Shown here: positions 55,918 through 64,000 of the stretch, in pieces
How positions within the stretch are numbered: the first letter of the stretch is position 1
Layout of the letters: every line of letters starts with the position of its first letter
Source: Favolaschia claudopus
Lineage: Eukaryota; Basidiomycota; Agaricomycetes; Agaricales; Mycenaceae
NCBI GenBank assembly: GCA_037176885.1
Contig: JAWWNJ010000010.1
Location: forward strand, 3,100,001-3,164,000
Length of the DNA stretch: 64,000 nucleotides
Reading direction: 5' to 3'
Made by a program: the position numbers and the translations under genes
The notes under the pieces: model-generated
What the model saw: only the letters and a program-made list of their open reading frames with translations
What the model was told of the DNA's origin: nothing
Database searches by the model: none

Positions 55918-58212
55918 CTACGCGGAGAAACGAAGGTTGAGAAAGTCGAGATACTTGTAGTGGGCATCGCGGGGAAGAGGTTTGGTGAATAGATCGGCGG
56001 GATTTTCGTTGCCACGGATGAAATCAATCCTCACTTCCTTGTTCTGGACAAGTTCGCGAATGTAATGGTGGCGAACATCGATGTGCTTGACTTTACTGTG
56101 AGATTTGGTGGTCTTGGTTAAGTCCACAGCACCACGATTGTCGCAGAACAAGGTAATTGGAGATGGTGAGTCTTGTTTTACTTCCTCCATCCAGGCAGAG
56201 ATCCAGCGCGCCTGCTGCGCAGTGCGTGTGAGCGAGATGTATTCTGCCTCCACGGTGGATAGCGCAACGGTTGCCTGACGCTTAGAGGACCAGCAGACAG
56301 GTGCACCGGCCATGGTGAAGACATATCCAGAAGTTGAGCGGCGTGTGTCGACGCAGTTTGCATAGTCGGAATCACCGTATCCAAGAGGATTAAGGTCAGC
56401 GTCGCGTGAGTAGACGAGTGAGAAGTGGAGGGTGTTGCGGATGTATCCGAGGGTATGCATTAGCGCGCGCCAATGCTCAATGCCGGGATTTGTTTGGAAG
56501 CGGGAAAGAAGACTGACAGCGTAGGAAAGATCAGGCCTAGTTGCCAGCTGGCCCCACATCACCGACCCAAGCAAAACTCGGTACGGCTTCCCCACCATCT
56601 CAGCGCGTTCCTCGGGGGTCGAAGGACACATAGCAGATGTGAGAGAAATACCGACGGGAAGGGGTGTGGTGCGAAGTTGAATATTCTCCAGCTGGTGATC
56701 TGCTAACACTTTCTCGAAGTAGGCGCGCTGAGAAAGAGTGACAGTGCCTGCCTCCAGGTCCTGGTCGACGCGCATACCAAGCAAACGGTGAGTATGACCG
56801 ACGTCTTTGATGTCCCAGATTCCGGCTAACTCAGCCTTGCGCAGCTCCGCTTCTTCAAGAGACGAAGATGCACCCCAGACGTCGTCCGTGTAGGTGTCAG
56901 TCAGTGTATACCCGCCGTTTTTGGTGACCTTGACGCGTACACAAGGATCAGCTTTCGACGCTGCGTACCCCAGATCAGTGTAGGTTCCACCCAACGTTTC
57001 GGCCCAATCCCTTCCGCCTTGCATCGTGCCATAAATCGTCTTCTTCAAACGGCAAGCCCATCCCTCTTTTCCTTCCACCTCATAACCCCTCGGCTGCTCC
57101 ATGTAGATCTCCTCCTTCGTCTCACTGTTCAGGTAAGCTGCTTCAAAGTCGATCTGCCATAGATGAAGATTTTGTTTGGCAGTGATGGCAGCGGTCATGC
57201 GAATAGACTCGAGACGAGCAACAGCGGCCCACGTCTCCTCGTAGTCGATTCCATGCACCTGGGTAAACCCTTTTCCGACGAGACGAGCCTTGTCCCGAAG
57301 CCAATTACCAGCACCGTCTTTCTTCACATCATACACCCACTTGGACGCCATGACATTCGCTCCCGGAGGCGGACGCTGCAACTCCCACGTCCCTTTCTTC
57401 TCATGAAGAGCCATCTCAACATCCATTGCCGCAGTCCAGCGATCAGCGTCAAGCTTCATCGCTTCGCTGAAGTGTTTCGGCGCGTACAAACGGTCGGGAT
57501 TATACGACATCAAGGTGTGTGAGATGTGTTCATCAAGCTCCGAGTTCAGACTAACAATTTCATCCCAGGCTGCATTCGCTCTCGGCTTCGTTGATTTAGT
57601 TGCCCATTCCTCACGGTTAGCCCGCGCGGCGTCCTCCCGTGCAGCCGCCTCGCGTGATTCGGTGATACGAGTGGTCGCTGTTGTGGTGCGGGTGGAACGA
57701 CGAGGAGGTTCGGCAGCGGGCGGTGCAGGCTGTGGCATCGCCGGGGGAGCAGGTACGTTCAGAGGTTCGGCTGGCGCAGGTGCAGGCTCATCAACTGGCT
57801 CAGAGTCGTGTCCAGCCTCCGGACTGTTGCGCCGAGCACTGGCGGATGAAATCGGCTCCACGGGTACGTCGTCTTCTCTCTTCCTCGCATCCTCCTCCTC
57901 ATCCACAGTGCGGTTAGCCTTCCCCTCGTCAAACTCCACGTTACGGCTCTCAAATTGTTTCCCATGCTCGTCAAGCAAGATATAATTCCCCGCGCCGGTC
58001 GCGTATCCAATGAAAGTCGCGGGAATGGTACGGCTCTCTAACTTGCTCCCCCCATCCACACGCTGACCATTTATGATGTTGACCTTAGCACTACACTTCG
58101 CACCGAACACCCGCATGTGAGAAACGTCAACGGATCGACCATCAAACGCCTCCTGCGGGATACGTCTGGGATGACGGCGTGTCGGTGATAGGGCCGCTAT
58201 ACGGCTAGGCAT
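55918..58212 (-). CDS. Ty1/copia polyprotein fragment: integrase end, reverse transcriptase, RNase H
   Basis: Open for 764 codons from 58212 and in fact open a little further upstream, but lacking gag, protease and most of integrase. Order: integrase C-terminal region (DVSHMRVFGAKCSAKV and IGYATGAGNYILLDE), a Pro/Ala-rich linker, reverse transcriptase of the RVT_2 family (SKWVYDVKKDGAG, RLVGKGFTQVHGIDY, WQIDFEAAYLN, active-site YTDDVWG) and RNase H (GYGDSDYANCVDTRRSTSGY, STVEAEYISL, KHIDVRHHYIRE). It is intact to its stop codon. The 5' part is missing because gypsy sequence starts near 58220, so it cannot be autonomous. Confidence 0.92.
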   Translation of the reverse strand: MPSRIAALSPTRRHPRRIPQEAFDGRSVDVSHMRVFGAKCSAKVNIINGQRVDGGSKLESRTIPATFIGYATGAGNYILLDEHGKQFESRNVEFDEGKANRTVDEEEDARKREDDVPVEPISSASARRNSPEAGHDSEPVDEPAPAPAEPLNVPAPPAMPQPAPPAAEPPRRSTRTTTATTRITESREAAAREDAARANREEWATKSTKPRANAAWDEIVSLNSELDEHISHTLMSYNPDRLYAPKHFSEAMKLDADRWTAAMDVEMALHEKKGTWELQRPPPGANVMASKWVYDVKKDGAGNWLRDKARLVGKGFTQVHGIDYEETWAAVARLESIRMTAAITAKQNLHLWQIDFEAAYLNSETKEEIYMEQPRGYEVEGKEGWACRLKKTIYGTMQGGRDWAETLGGTYTDLGYAASKADPCVRVKVTKNGGYTLTDTYTDDVWGASSSLEEAELRKAELAGIWDIKDVGHTHRLLGMRVDQDLEAGTVTLSQRAYFEKVLADHQLENIQLRTTPLPVGISLTSAMCPSTPEERAEMVGKPYRVLLGSVMWGQLATRPDLSYAVSLLSRFQTNPGIEHWRALMHTLGYIRNTLHFSLVYSRDADLNPLGYGDSDYANCVDTRRSTSGYVFTMAGAPVCWSSKRQATVALSTVEAEYISLTRTAQQARWISAWMEEVKQDSPSPITLFCDNRGAVDLTKTTKSHSKVKHIDVRHHYIRELVQNKEVRIDFIRGNENPADLFTKPLPRDAHYKYLDFLNLRFSA

Positions 58213-60158
58213 GAAATGCTCGGAATTTATCGATTTTCGAGACCTATCAGCGGGAGAAGTGAGGTTAGGATAATAGAAGATATGCCCGTCCTCGCGGGCA
58301 GTATCTTATTGCTGTGGATAGCCGACAAGCTGGCGGGACACCAACGGGTAGCAGCGGCTTAGCGACGTTTCCCTAAACATGGGTGCGAGACTCTGCCGCT
58401 GACTATTTCTAAACTGCCGGGCCAAGGGACTTGGTGGGAAACTACTATCTCGAGGTGCTGGAGGCGACTAAGAGGAACTACCGACCTCCCTGAGGTTAGG
58501 CGCTCACCCGCCGACCAACATGAAGAAGATCTAGCGGGGGACCATACTGAGTTCAACTTCGAACTCAGGGCGGCCACTACTCTATCGACGAACAGGATCA
58601 CCGGCAGGCCCTAACCGAGCATGCCGGCTGATTACGGACAGCCGGGACTTAACCGACTGCCAGCGGGAGCACCGCGGAGCCAGCGGCTATCCAGCCAGCG
58701 GCTCTGTCAGAATGATGAGAAGGACATGGCGAGTTGCCGGGGGCATTTCCCGCTGATTGCGGACAACCCGAACGGCGAGTGGCGAGCCGCTAACGCGGCT
58801 CGGCTCTCCCTATTTTCCCTGGGACTTATACTGTTCTGAATATGGAGGAAGAGACGAACTTGACCGCTGTCGAGCCGTTGACTAACTACTCAGCGGGAAG
58901 CCTTTTCGACTTCAACTCGACCAGCGGCGGGACCATATTATGAAGGAGGAATTTCGTGTCCCCTCCCGGGGACATGGCAACCAGCACGCCATTGCACTGC
59001 AATAAGGCGCAATACCCACCCGCCCGCATGGACTTTCTCCGGGAGGCAGTCTTTTCACTCACGACTCGCAATCCTGAATATACCATTGGTTCCCAGCGGG
59101 CGCGGCATCAAACTTGGACAGTCTCTCATCATGATTTTATTTGGTTGTTTCTGCTCCCGCTGCATGTATTTAATCTCCCGGTGTACTTTTTGTTACTCAG
59201 TCAATTACCTACCCGTAGACAAGGGCAGTTTGTAGCGGACTCTAGAATTTGAATTGAAGCTTTGAAAGAGACTAGACTTGATATCTGAGAGAGACTCGAG
59301 TGATACGGAAAGACTTGTGGCATACCGAGCCGCCAGAACTTTGAGAGCCCCGCCAGCCTTTGAGCCCGCGCCCTCCTGAAATACGAAGCCCCGTCTCTTG
59401 CAGTTCCGCGGTATTCAAAGACCCCCGTTCGTGCTTGATTCCGCGCCGTCGACGCCCCGTGTGCCCTGCCGTTCCGCGGTATTCAAAGACCCCCGTTCGA
59501 GCTCGCCGCCGCGTAGTGGTGTAAGTGCCCCGGCCACTGTTAGTGTCCGCGCCATCGACGTAAGAGCCCCGCTCCTTGCCAGAGCCGCGCCAGTTGAATA
59601 AGAACCCCGTCCCGCTGAGCCGCGCCTTCTGCCCGCCGGTTGCCATCCAGAAAGCTTCTTCCCGGTTGACGATCCACTACCGGGCGACGCTTTTCTATTG
59701 GCACGGAGACCCTCCCCGCTAGACTCAGAATTTCTCATTTCGAAGTCTCAGAAAGAGTGACTCTTCGCTTCTCCCGCTGCGAATCGTTTGGCCCGCTACG
59801 TTCTCGCTAGACAATCTAGTAGTTCGTCCCGCTCAAACGTAGCGACCTTGATTGATTGAAGCTTGCCCAAGTATTCTGAGGGACGATACGTGCTCCCGCC
59901 ACCCCGAACACACACACACACACGTCGTATTGGATTAGATTTTGTGATTTTATATTTCGGTATATTTCACGCCTACACCTACACGCACCGTTTCATCTGG
60001 AGCCCACCGCGAGGGGTGACAGATTATTTGTGTCAAGTCGAAAGAAATCACTTGTGGACGCTGCTATAAACTAGCACGAACCATCCGCCGGTTGACTCGA
60101 GAATAGAATATACACCCGCCCGTTGAGCCGTTTAGCTCCAGGCCCGCGATAGAAGATT
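58213..60158 (+). mobile_element. Probable LTR and leader of a Ty3/gypsy element
   Basis: No credible gene. Sequence style changes at about 58220, exactly where the copia frame loses homology. The region runs without interruption into gypsy gag, so it most likely holds the 5' LTR and untranslated leader. TGAGGTTAGG is repeated (58259 and 58491), and ATAGAAGAT occurs near both 58271 and 60149. The words CAGCGGG/CCCGCTG recur throughout this stretch and the gypsy genes. LTR edges and primer-binding site could not be fixed. A short CA microsatellite lies at about 59909-59924. Confidence 0.55.
59340..59640. repeat. Degenerate tandem repeat of about 34 bp in the gypsy leader
   Basis: CCCCG and CCGCG alternate at intervals of about 17 bp over roughly 300 bp, giving a decayed unit of about 34 bp. 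Two longer copies of TTCCGCGGTATTCAAAGA lie at 59404-59421 and 59480-59497. Open frames across it are compositional. Confidence 0.55.
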
Positions 60159-60377
60159 TTGCCATTTAGTTTCGGAGGAGACGTGGCTTCAGAAGGACGA
60201 TCCGCTAGAGTACCACCACCAAAACCTCGATCTACCAACACTAGCCTACGCGCCGCTGCTGCTGCTCTCGATCTCGAACTTGCCGATTCTTCCCTCCCGC
60301 CTGTTGCTCTCGCCCGGGAAATCTATTCTCTGCGCGGACGATCCCAAGCACAAGCTTATCGTGCCCGCAGAGAATAG
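60159..60377 (+). pseudogene. N-terminal gag segment cut off by an in-frame TAG
   Basis: This 72-codon stretch (PPPKPRSTNTSLRAAAAALD, then LPPVALAREIYSLRGRSQ) lies in the same frame as the downstream gag and reads like the usual gag N-terminus of basidiomycete gypsy elements. It ends at a TAG (60375-60377) one codon before the next open stretch. It contains no ATG. Either the stop is a mutation, or it is read through, or translation starts later at 60538. Confidence 0.55.
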
Positions 60378-60380
60378 TCG

Positions 60381-62081
60381 TTGAGCCCCTCTGCTCCGCT
60401 GGAACAACAAACCCCGACTCAACCGCCCGGCACTAGACCTGTTACGCCCGACGGTGCAGCTACCCAGTCGTCAACGACTCTCTCGTCTGTCTCTTCACCA
60501 CTACTCCAAACTTCACCAACCCCTTCAAACAATCCAATGGCTGAAGACGGCAATAATACTGTCGCCCGAGGAAAGAAGCGCGCGCCGGAACCATGGGACA
60601 GGAACGCCCCGCTCTTCAAAGAAGATGAGCCGGAGGAACTCGTTCGTTTCCTGGACCATGTGGAGCGTATGATGGAATTAGATGAGACGCCGGCCGACAA
60701 GAAGAACGAGTTCGTCTGCCGCTACACCGCTCAAGCTACGGCTGAAGAGTGGCGGCAGTTCGACTCGTTCTCCAAGACGTTCGACGACTTTAAGAAAGAA
60801 ATCCTGGAAAATTACCCGTCAGTCGTCGACCAGAAGAAGGGCTCTGTGCAGAAATTGCACAAGCAGCTTCGTAAGTTCGCTGAAGAGGGGATTGACCGGG
60901 ATGATGAGGACGAGCTCCTGCGCCTCACGCGAACCATGAACGTCGAGGCGAACAAGCTTCTCGATTCGAACTTGATTTCGCACCGGGAAGCCCTCCCGAT
61001 GTTCTTCTCCAAATTGACTCGCGAGTTTAAAGAGCGAATCCTGGAGAATCTCGAGAGGAAACCTCCCGCTGAGGACGACGACGAGCCAGACGCCCGCTCA
61101 TGGACGCTGGCCGAAGTCATGAGTGAGGCCAAAAAGATCGCGAAACGTTCGACCGCCAACTCGGAGTTCTTTGGCACTTCTGATCGAGGTTACTCGAGCA
61201 AGTCAAAGAGCGCCAGCGGCTCTGGACGAGCGTCGAGCGGGCGGTCGATTCTCCCGAATCCGAACGTTGCGATTAAGAAAGAAGAAGAGGACCCTAACAA
61301 GGCCCTTCTTGAGACGATTAAGGTGTCGGTCGTCACTATGATGGAGCGGCTGGATAATCAGACCTCCCAATTAAAAGAGATCGACGCCGCGACCAAGAAG
61401 AAGATGGCTGAGTTAGAGTCCTTCTATAAGTCCCTACCGGGCAGAGTCCCAGGCGCCGCTGACTCCCAGTCTTACCCGCGATTGCCTACCGTGCAATTCA
61501 AAGGGAACCTGGCGGATCAGGGGTGTCTTTATTGCGACAAGTTTGGGCATTTTAGAGATAAGTGTCTCATCCGGCAAGCCCACATAGGGAGTGGAAAGAT
61601 GAAGGTCGTGGGGTTCAGAGACTGTTTCCCCGATGGGATACCTATCCCGAAAGACGGGCACAAGTCCAAGAAGCAGCAGGTAGAGGAGTACCGCCCGGCC
61701 GCCCAACCAACGGCCGCTGCGCAAAACTACCAGTCTGTCTTCGCTCAGCTCTCCGTTCTTGACATGGACGAGCAGGAGCTGGAAGCCGCGCAAGCCGCGT
61801 TCAGCCAGAACGAGGAATTCTACTATGACCCGAGAGAAGAAGAATTGGTTTCCTTGCGAGCTGAGCAAGTAAACCTCCAGCGGCAAGTGACGCAACTCCA
61901 GTCGCATGGTTCAGGGGGTGTTCAACCACCCCTTGTGGCTCATCAAAGCCAACCTCCCCCGCCGCAATTCGACGCCAACGCTGTTGCGATTCTACTGGCG
62001 GCTGTCTCAGCGAACTCTCGCTCTCCCAACGGGGCTGGTCCCTCCCGAACGGGGAACAGCGCCGAAGGAGAGCATTTTTAG
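60381..62081 (+). CDS. Ty3/gypsy Gag with CCHC zinc knuckle
   Basis: Open from just after the TAG at 60377. The first ATG is at 60538 (MAEDGNNTVARGKKR), giving about 514 aa. The capsid-like helical region (LFKEDEPEELVRFLDHVERM, CRYTAQATAEEWRQFDSF) is followed by a Ser-rich basic stretch and a coiled coil. A zinc knuckle of form CX2CX4HX4C follows (CLYCDKFGHFRDKC, cysteine codon at about 61524), which packages the element RNA. A second coiled coil (LVSLRAEQVNLQRQVTQLQ) is near the end. The stop TAG at 62079-62081 is preceded directly by a run of five T, and the protease frame is open across this point. Confidence 0.88.
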   Translation: MSPSAPLEQQTPTQPPGTRPVTPDGAATQSSTTLSSVSSPLLQTSPTPSNNPMAEDGNNTVARGKKRAPEPWDRNAPLFKEDEPEELVRFLDHVERMMELDETPADKKNEFVCRYTAQATAEEWRQFDSFSKTFDDFKKEILENYPSVVDQKKGSVQKLHKQLRKFAEEGIDRDDEDELLRLTRTMNVEANKLLDSNLISHREALPMFFSKLTREFKERILENLERKPPAEDDDEPDARSWTLAEVMSEAKKIAKRSTANSEFFGTSDRGYSSKSKSASGSGRASSGRSILPNPNVAIKKEEEDPNKALLETIKVSVVTMMERLDNQTSQLKEIDAATKKKMAELESFYKSLPGRVPGAADSQSYPRLPTVQFKGNLADQGCLYCDKFGHFRDKCLIRQAHIGSGKMKVVGFRDCFPDGIPIPKDGHKSKKQQVEEYRPAAQPTAAAQNYQSVFAQLSVLDMDEQELEAAQAAFSQNEEFYYDPREEELVSLRAEQVNLQRQVTQLQSHGSGGVQPPLVAHQSQPPPPQFDANAVAILLAAVSANSRSPNGAGPSRTGNSAEGEHF

Positions 62082-62167
62082 AGAGTTCGAGGAAGGGGGC
62101 AAAGGGGAAACCCAGTGCGGATAAGCCCCCGGAGAACAGACAAGTACGCCCGCCTGTAGGAAAGAAA

Positions 62168-63334
62168 ATGGAAGTTGTGATGCCGAAATTGCCCTACAAG
62201 CCGAGGACGCTGCGAAAGCCCGCTGTCGAAGCACAGCCGGCGATCGTTGAAACCAAGGAGAAAGGGCGGGAGGAGACAGAAGAACAAAATGGCGCTCAGC
62301 CGCCGGAGCTTCCGTATAGGAACGTTCCTCCGGTCAAGCCAGCCAAAAGGCCCAACGAACCTAGAGTTCGGCCGGCGGGAGATCCGCCGTTAGTGGCCAA
62401 CGAAAAGAACTACGAGTTGAAGGCGCCCGTAGAGGACCAGGACGATGAGGAGGTCGAATCCTTGATAAAGGAGATCTTCGGAAACCTGGAAATAGCTCTC
62501 CCGCTGGGGAGACTGTTCGCCCTCAGCCCGAAGTTGCTGCGCCAGGCTAAGGCGTTGCTCTCGAAGAAGAGGGTCTCGCCCGCTGTTCGAGTAACCCTAG
62601 AACAGTTGATTAGCCACGCAGAGAGAGAGTCCGACGAAGATGACGAGTCCTCCAGCGTAACCGTAGAGGACCTACCTTACGAGGTAATAGTTCAGGTCGC
62701 GACAGCGGCCGACGGACTTATGCCAGCGGGAGCCCTGATCACCGTCGACCCAGTAGTCCAATATTGGCAGTCGATAGTGGAGGGAGAGCCGGTAAGGGAT
62801 GTCTTCGTCGCCATCTCCGACAATGCTTCTGCCGGAGAATCAGCGGCCCTGAGAGTGGTCTTCCCGCTCATTCACGGCGCCGCTGAAGTTGAATGTATTC
62901 TGGACGGTGGATCGCAGATCGTGTCCATGGCCCTGTCGGTAGCCACCGAACTAGGAGTCAGCTGGGACCCAGATAACTGCATCCACATGATGAGCGCCAA
63001 CGGGCAAACCGAGAAGTCAGTCGGTCTGGCAAGGAACGTCCCCTTCAGGTTCGGTGACATGACGGTGTACCTTCAAGTGCATGTCATACAAAACCCGGCC
63101 TACAAGGTGCTGTTGGGGCGACCCTTCGAAATCCTGACCGCCAGCGGTATCAAAAATACCTCTGACGGGAACCAGTTCCTGACTTTGACCGACCCCTCCA
63201 CGCAGAAGCGGGTGGTCGTCCCTACCTTCCCCAGAGGCCAGCGGCGACAGGTGCGGCGCGTCCAGAACGACGCATCACCGGCTGAGCAGCCGAGCAGCCA
63301 AGAGGAGCAAAATTTTCAGAATTCGAGGAGTTGA
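62168..63334 (+). CDS. Ty3/gypsy protease reading frame
   Basis: 388 codons from its own ATG, although the frame is open further left into gag. The N-terminal half is charged and disordered. The C-terminal half holds a retropepsin-like fold: VECILDGGSQIVSMALSVA, with the catalytic Asp in DGGS in place of the usual DSG/DTG, then GVSWDPDNCIHMMSANG, KSVGLARNVPFRFGDMTVYL and YKVLLGRPFEILTASGI. It cleaves the Gag-Pol precursor. The frame is -1 relative to gag and +1 relative to the following pol frame. Confidence 0.88.
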   Translation: MEVVMPKLPYKPRTLRKPAVEAQPAIVETKEKGREETEEQNGAQPPELPYRNVPPVKPAKRPNEPRVRPAGDPPLVANEKNYELKAPVEDQDDEEVESLIKEIFGNLEIALPLGRLFALSPKLLRQAKALLSKKRVSPAVRVTLEQLISHAERESDEDDESSSVTVEDLPYEVIVQVATAADGLMPAGALITVDPVVQYWQSIVEGEPVRDVFVAISDNASAGESAALRVVFPLIHGAAEVECILDGGSQIVSMALSVATELGVSWDPDNCIHMMSANGQTEKSVGLARNVPFRFGDMTVYLQVHVIQNPAYKVLLGRPFEILTASGIKNTSDGNQFLTLTDPSTQKRVVVPTFPRGQRRQVRRVQNDASPAEQPSSQEEQNFQNSRS

Positions 63335-64000
63335 TTAACCATCGAGGAGAATTAGCGGTTCAGATAGAACTGGACGAGAATAATGTTCCTAGAATTTGGG
63401 CTTTGATGAAGTCTGGAGAAGAGGGATTTTCGATGGCCGAGACGAAAATGGCCTACCTGGCGGCTGCCATGCCAGAGATTGATGATGAACCCGCTGCTCA
63501 GTTATTCCAAGAATACAACGAGCAGCTGACAGGAGGAAAAGAAGTCGGCGAATCCTATGTGGCTATCGTAGCCAACATAACGGACAAAGTCAGAGAAAAA
63601 CTGAAGGATCCGGCCGCTGTGTTCATGACTGCCGGCATCGATATCGAGTCGGTTAGGCAAGAGCAATCCCGTCATTCAGCGGGGGAGCGCTGTCAGTGCT
63701 GTGACTACGCCGATTGGGTAGTACCCGGGTTTGAACACAATGAGACGAAAGTCGCTTTGATGGAGGAAATCATTCCCGAGGATCACCCGCCTGAAGTCGA
63801 GGTGAAGGAGGTGTTCTCGAAGAAGTATAAACCGGTAGCGCTAAAAGTAAAGCCGGTCCTCGAGCCGCTCCCTCCCGAGTTCAGGATAGAAAGGAATATC
63901 ATCGGGGATCCATTGCAGAACCTCGTCCCGCTAGACCCTCACCCGCCAGAATTCGTTCCCGTTGGGAGATACACTGCGGAGAGGAAGGCGGTTGTAGACG
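63304..64000 (+). CDS. Ty3/gypsy Pol, N-terminal part (cut by window end)
   Basis: Open in the -1 frame from before the slippery site to the end of the window. Contains EHNETKVALMEEIIPEDHPP, KEVFSKKYKPVALKVKPV and LPPEFRIERNIIGDPLQNLV, the segment that precedes reverse transcriptase in basidiomycete gypsy polyproteins. The RT, RNase H and integrase lie beyond the edge. No stop in about 230 codons. Confidence 0.85.
63310..63316 (+). promoter_or_regulatory. Programmed -1 frameshift site between protease and pol
   Basis: A AAT TTT in the protease frame is a canonical X XXY YYZ slippery heptamer. It lies 16 nt before the protease stop (63332-63334). A -1 slip enters the frame that reads FSEFEELINHRGELAVQ and stays open to the window edge. 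No obvious strong downstream stem was worked out. Confidence 0.7.

Noticed and set aside
57515..57985. 156-codon plus-strand frame within the copia region
   Set aside because: Antisense shadow of the copia linker between integrase and reverse transcriptase.
59909..59924. CA microsatellite as a CRISPR-like or regulatory repeat
   Set aside because: Simple dinucleotide repeat. No spaced direct repeats of CRISPR type exist in this eukaryotic sequence.
60159..60377. Independent small protein upstream of gag
   Set aside because: It has no ATG and reads as gag N-terminal sequence in the gag frame, so it is treated as part of gag cut by TAG.

Overview
The window is nuclear DNA of a filamentous basidiomycete, most likely an agaric (Agaricomycetes). 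Genes are dense and carry many GT-AG introns of about 45-85 nt. The protein families are those expanded in mushroom genomes: F-box proteins, a short-intron F-box-like family starting with PPELER, G-alpha-like GTPases, DUF6533 membrane proteins, and single-pass proteins ending in PPxY. No bacterial or organellar features are present. Exon structures were worked out by eye from splice sites, phase and motif continuity. Where they close in frame, exon boundaries are given.

Region 1-12.0 kb holds three minus-strand paralogues of a single-pass membrane protein with a cytoplasmic coiled coil and a C-terminal PPxY motif (1665-2817, 4015-5458, 10641-about 11976). Between the second and third lies about 5 kb without a credible gene, including a GC-rich decayed repeat tract at roughly 7.4-10.6 kb. 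Region 12.9-24.2 kb is ordinary gene space: an F-box-like protein, a Ser-rich hypothetical protein, an F-box protein, a short-chain dehydrogenase with an 8-nt microexon, a degenerate G-alpha-like gene, and an 11-exon MFS transporter of the anion:cation symporter type.

Region 24.6-33.3 kb is rich in mobile DNA: a 2.7-kb element with CACTG termini and dense AGTGC subterminal repeats, a frameshifted F-box pseudogene, a MITE with hairpin, an F-box-like gene, and a hAT-type MITE with a perfect 8-bp target duplication. Region 35.2-50.6 kb is again gene space: a bHLH regulator, an F-box protein, a CFEM GPI-anchored protein, a 17-exon G-alpha with a 4-nt microexon and a GC-AG intron, a GT15 mannosyltransferase, a small secreted serine-rich protein and a DUF6533 protein. 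A 487-bp TA-flanked MITE sits at 40.3 kb.

Region 50.9-64.0 kb is a nest of transposons. A Ty1/copia element on the minus strand has its 3' LTR split by a 4.65-kb TA-flanked DNA transposon. That transposon carries one five-exon gene predicted to encode a 1267-aa fusion of a Ulp1-like cysteine protease, a basic linker, a helix-turn-helix region and a pogo/Tc1-like DDD transposase. The copia coding region is in turn cut by a Ty3/gypsy element, whose gag, protease and start of pol run off the right edge, with a canonical A AAT TTT slippery site between protease and pol. The MITE at 40.3 kb shares its termini with the Ulp1-transposase element and is probably a non-autonomous relative. The Ulp1-DDD fusion is the best candidate here for an undescribed system.
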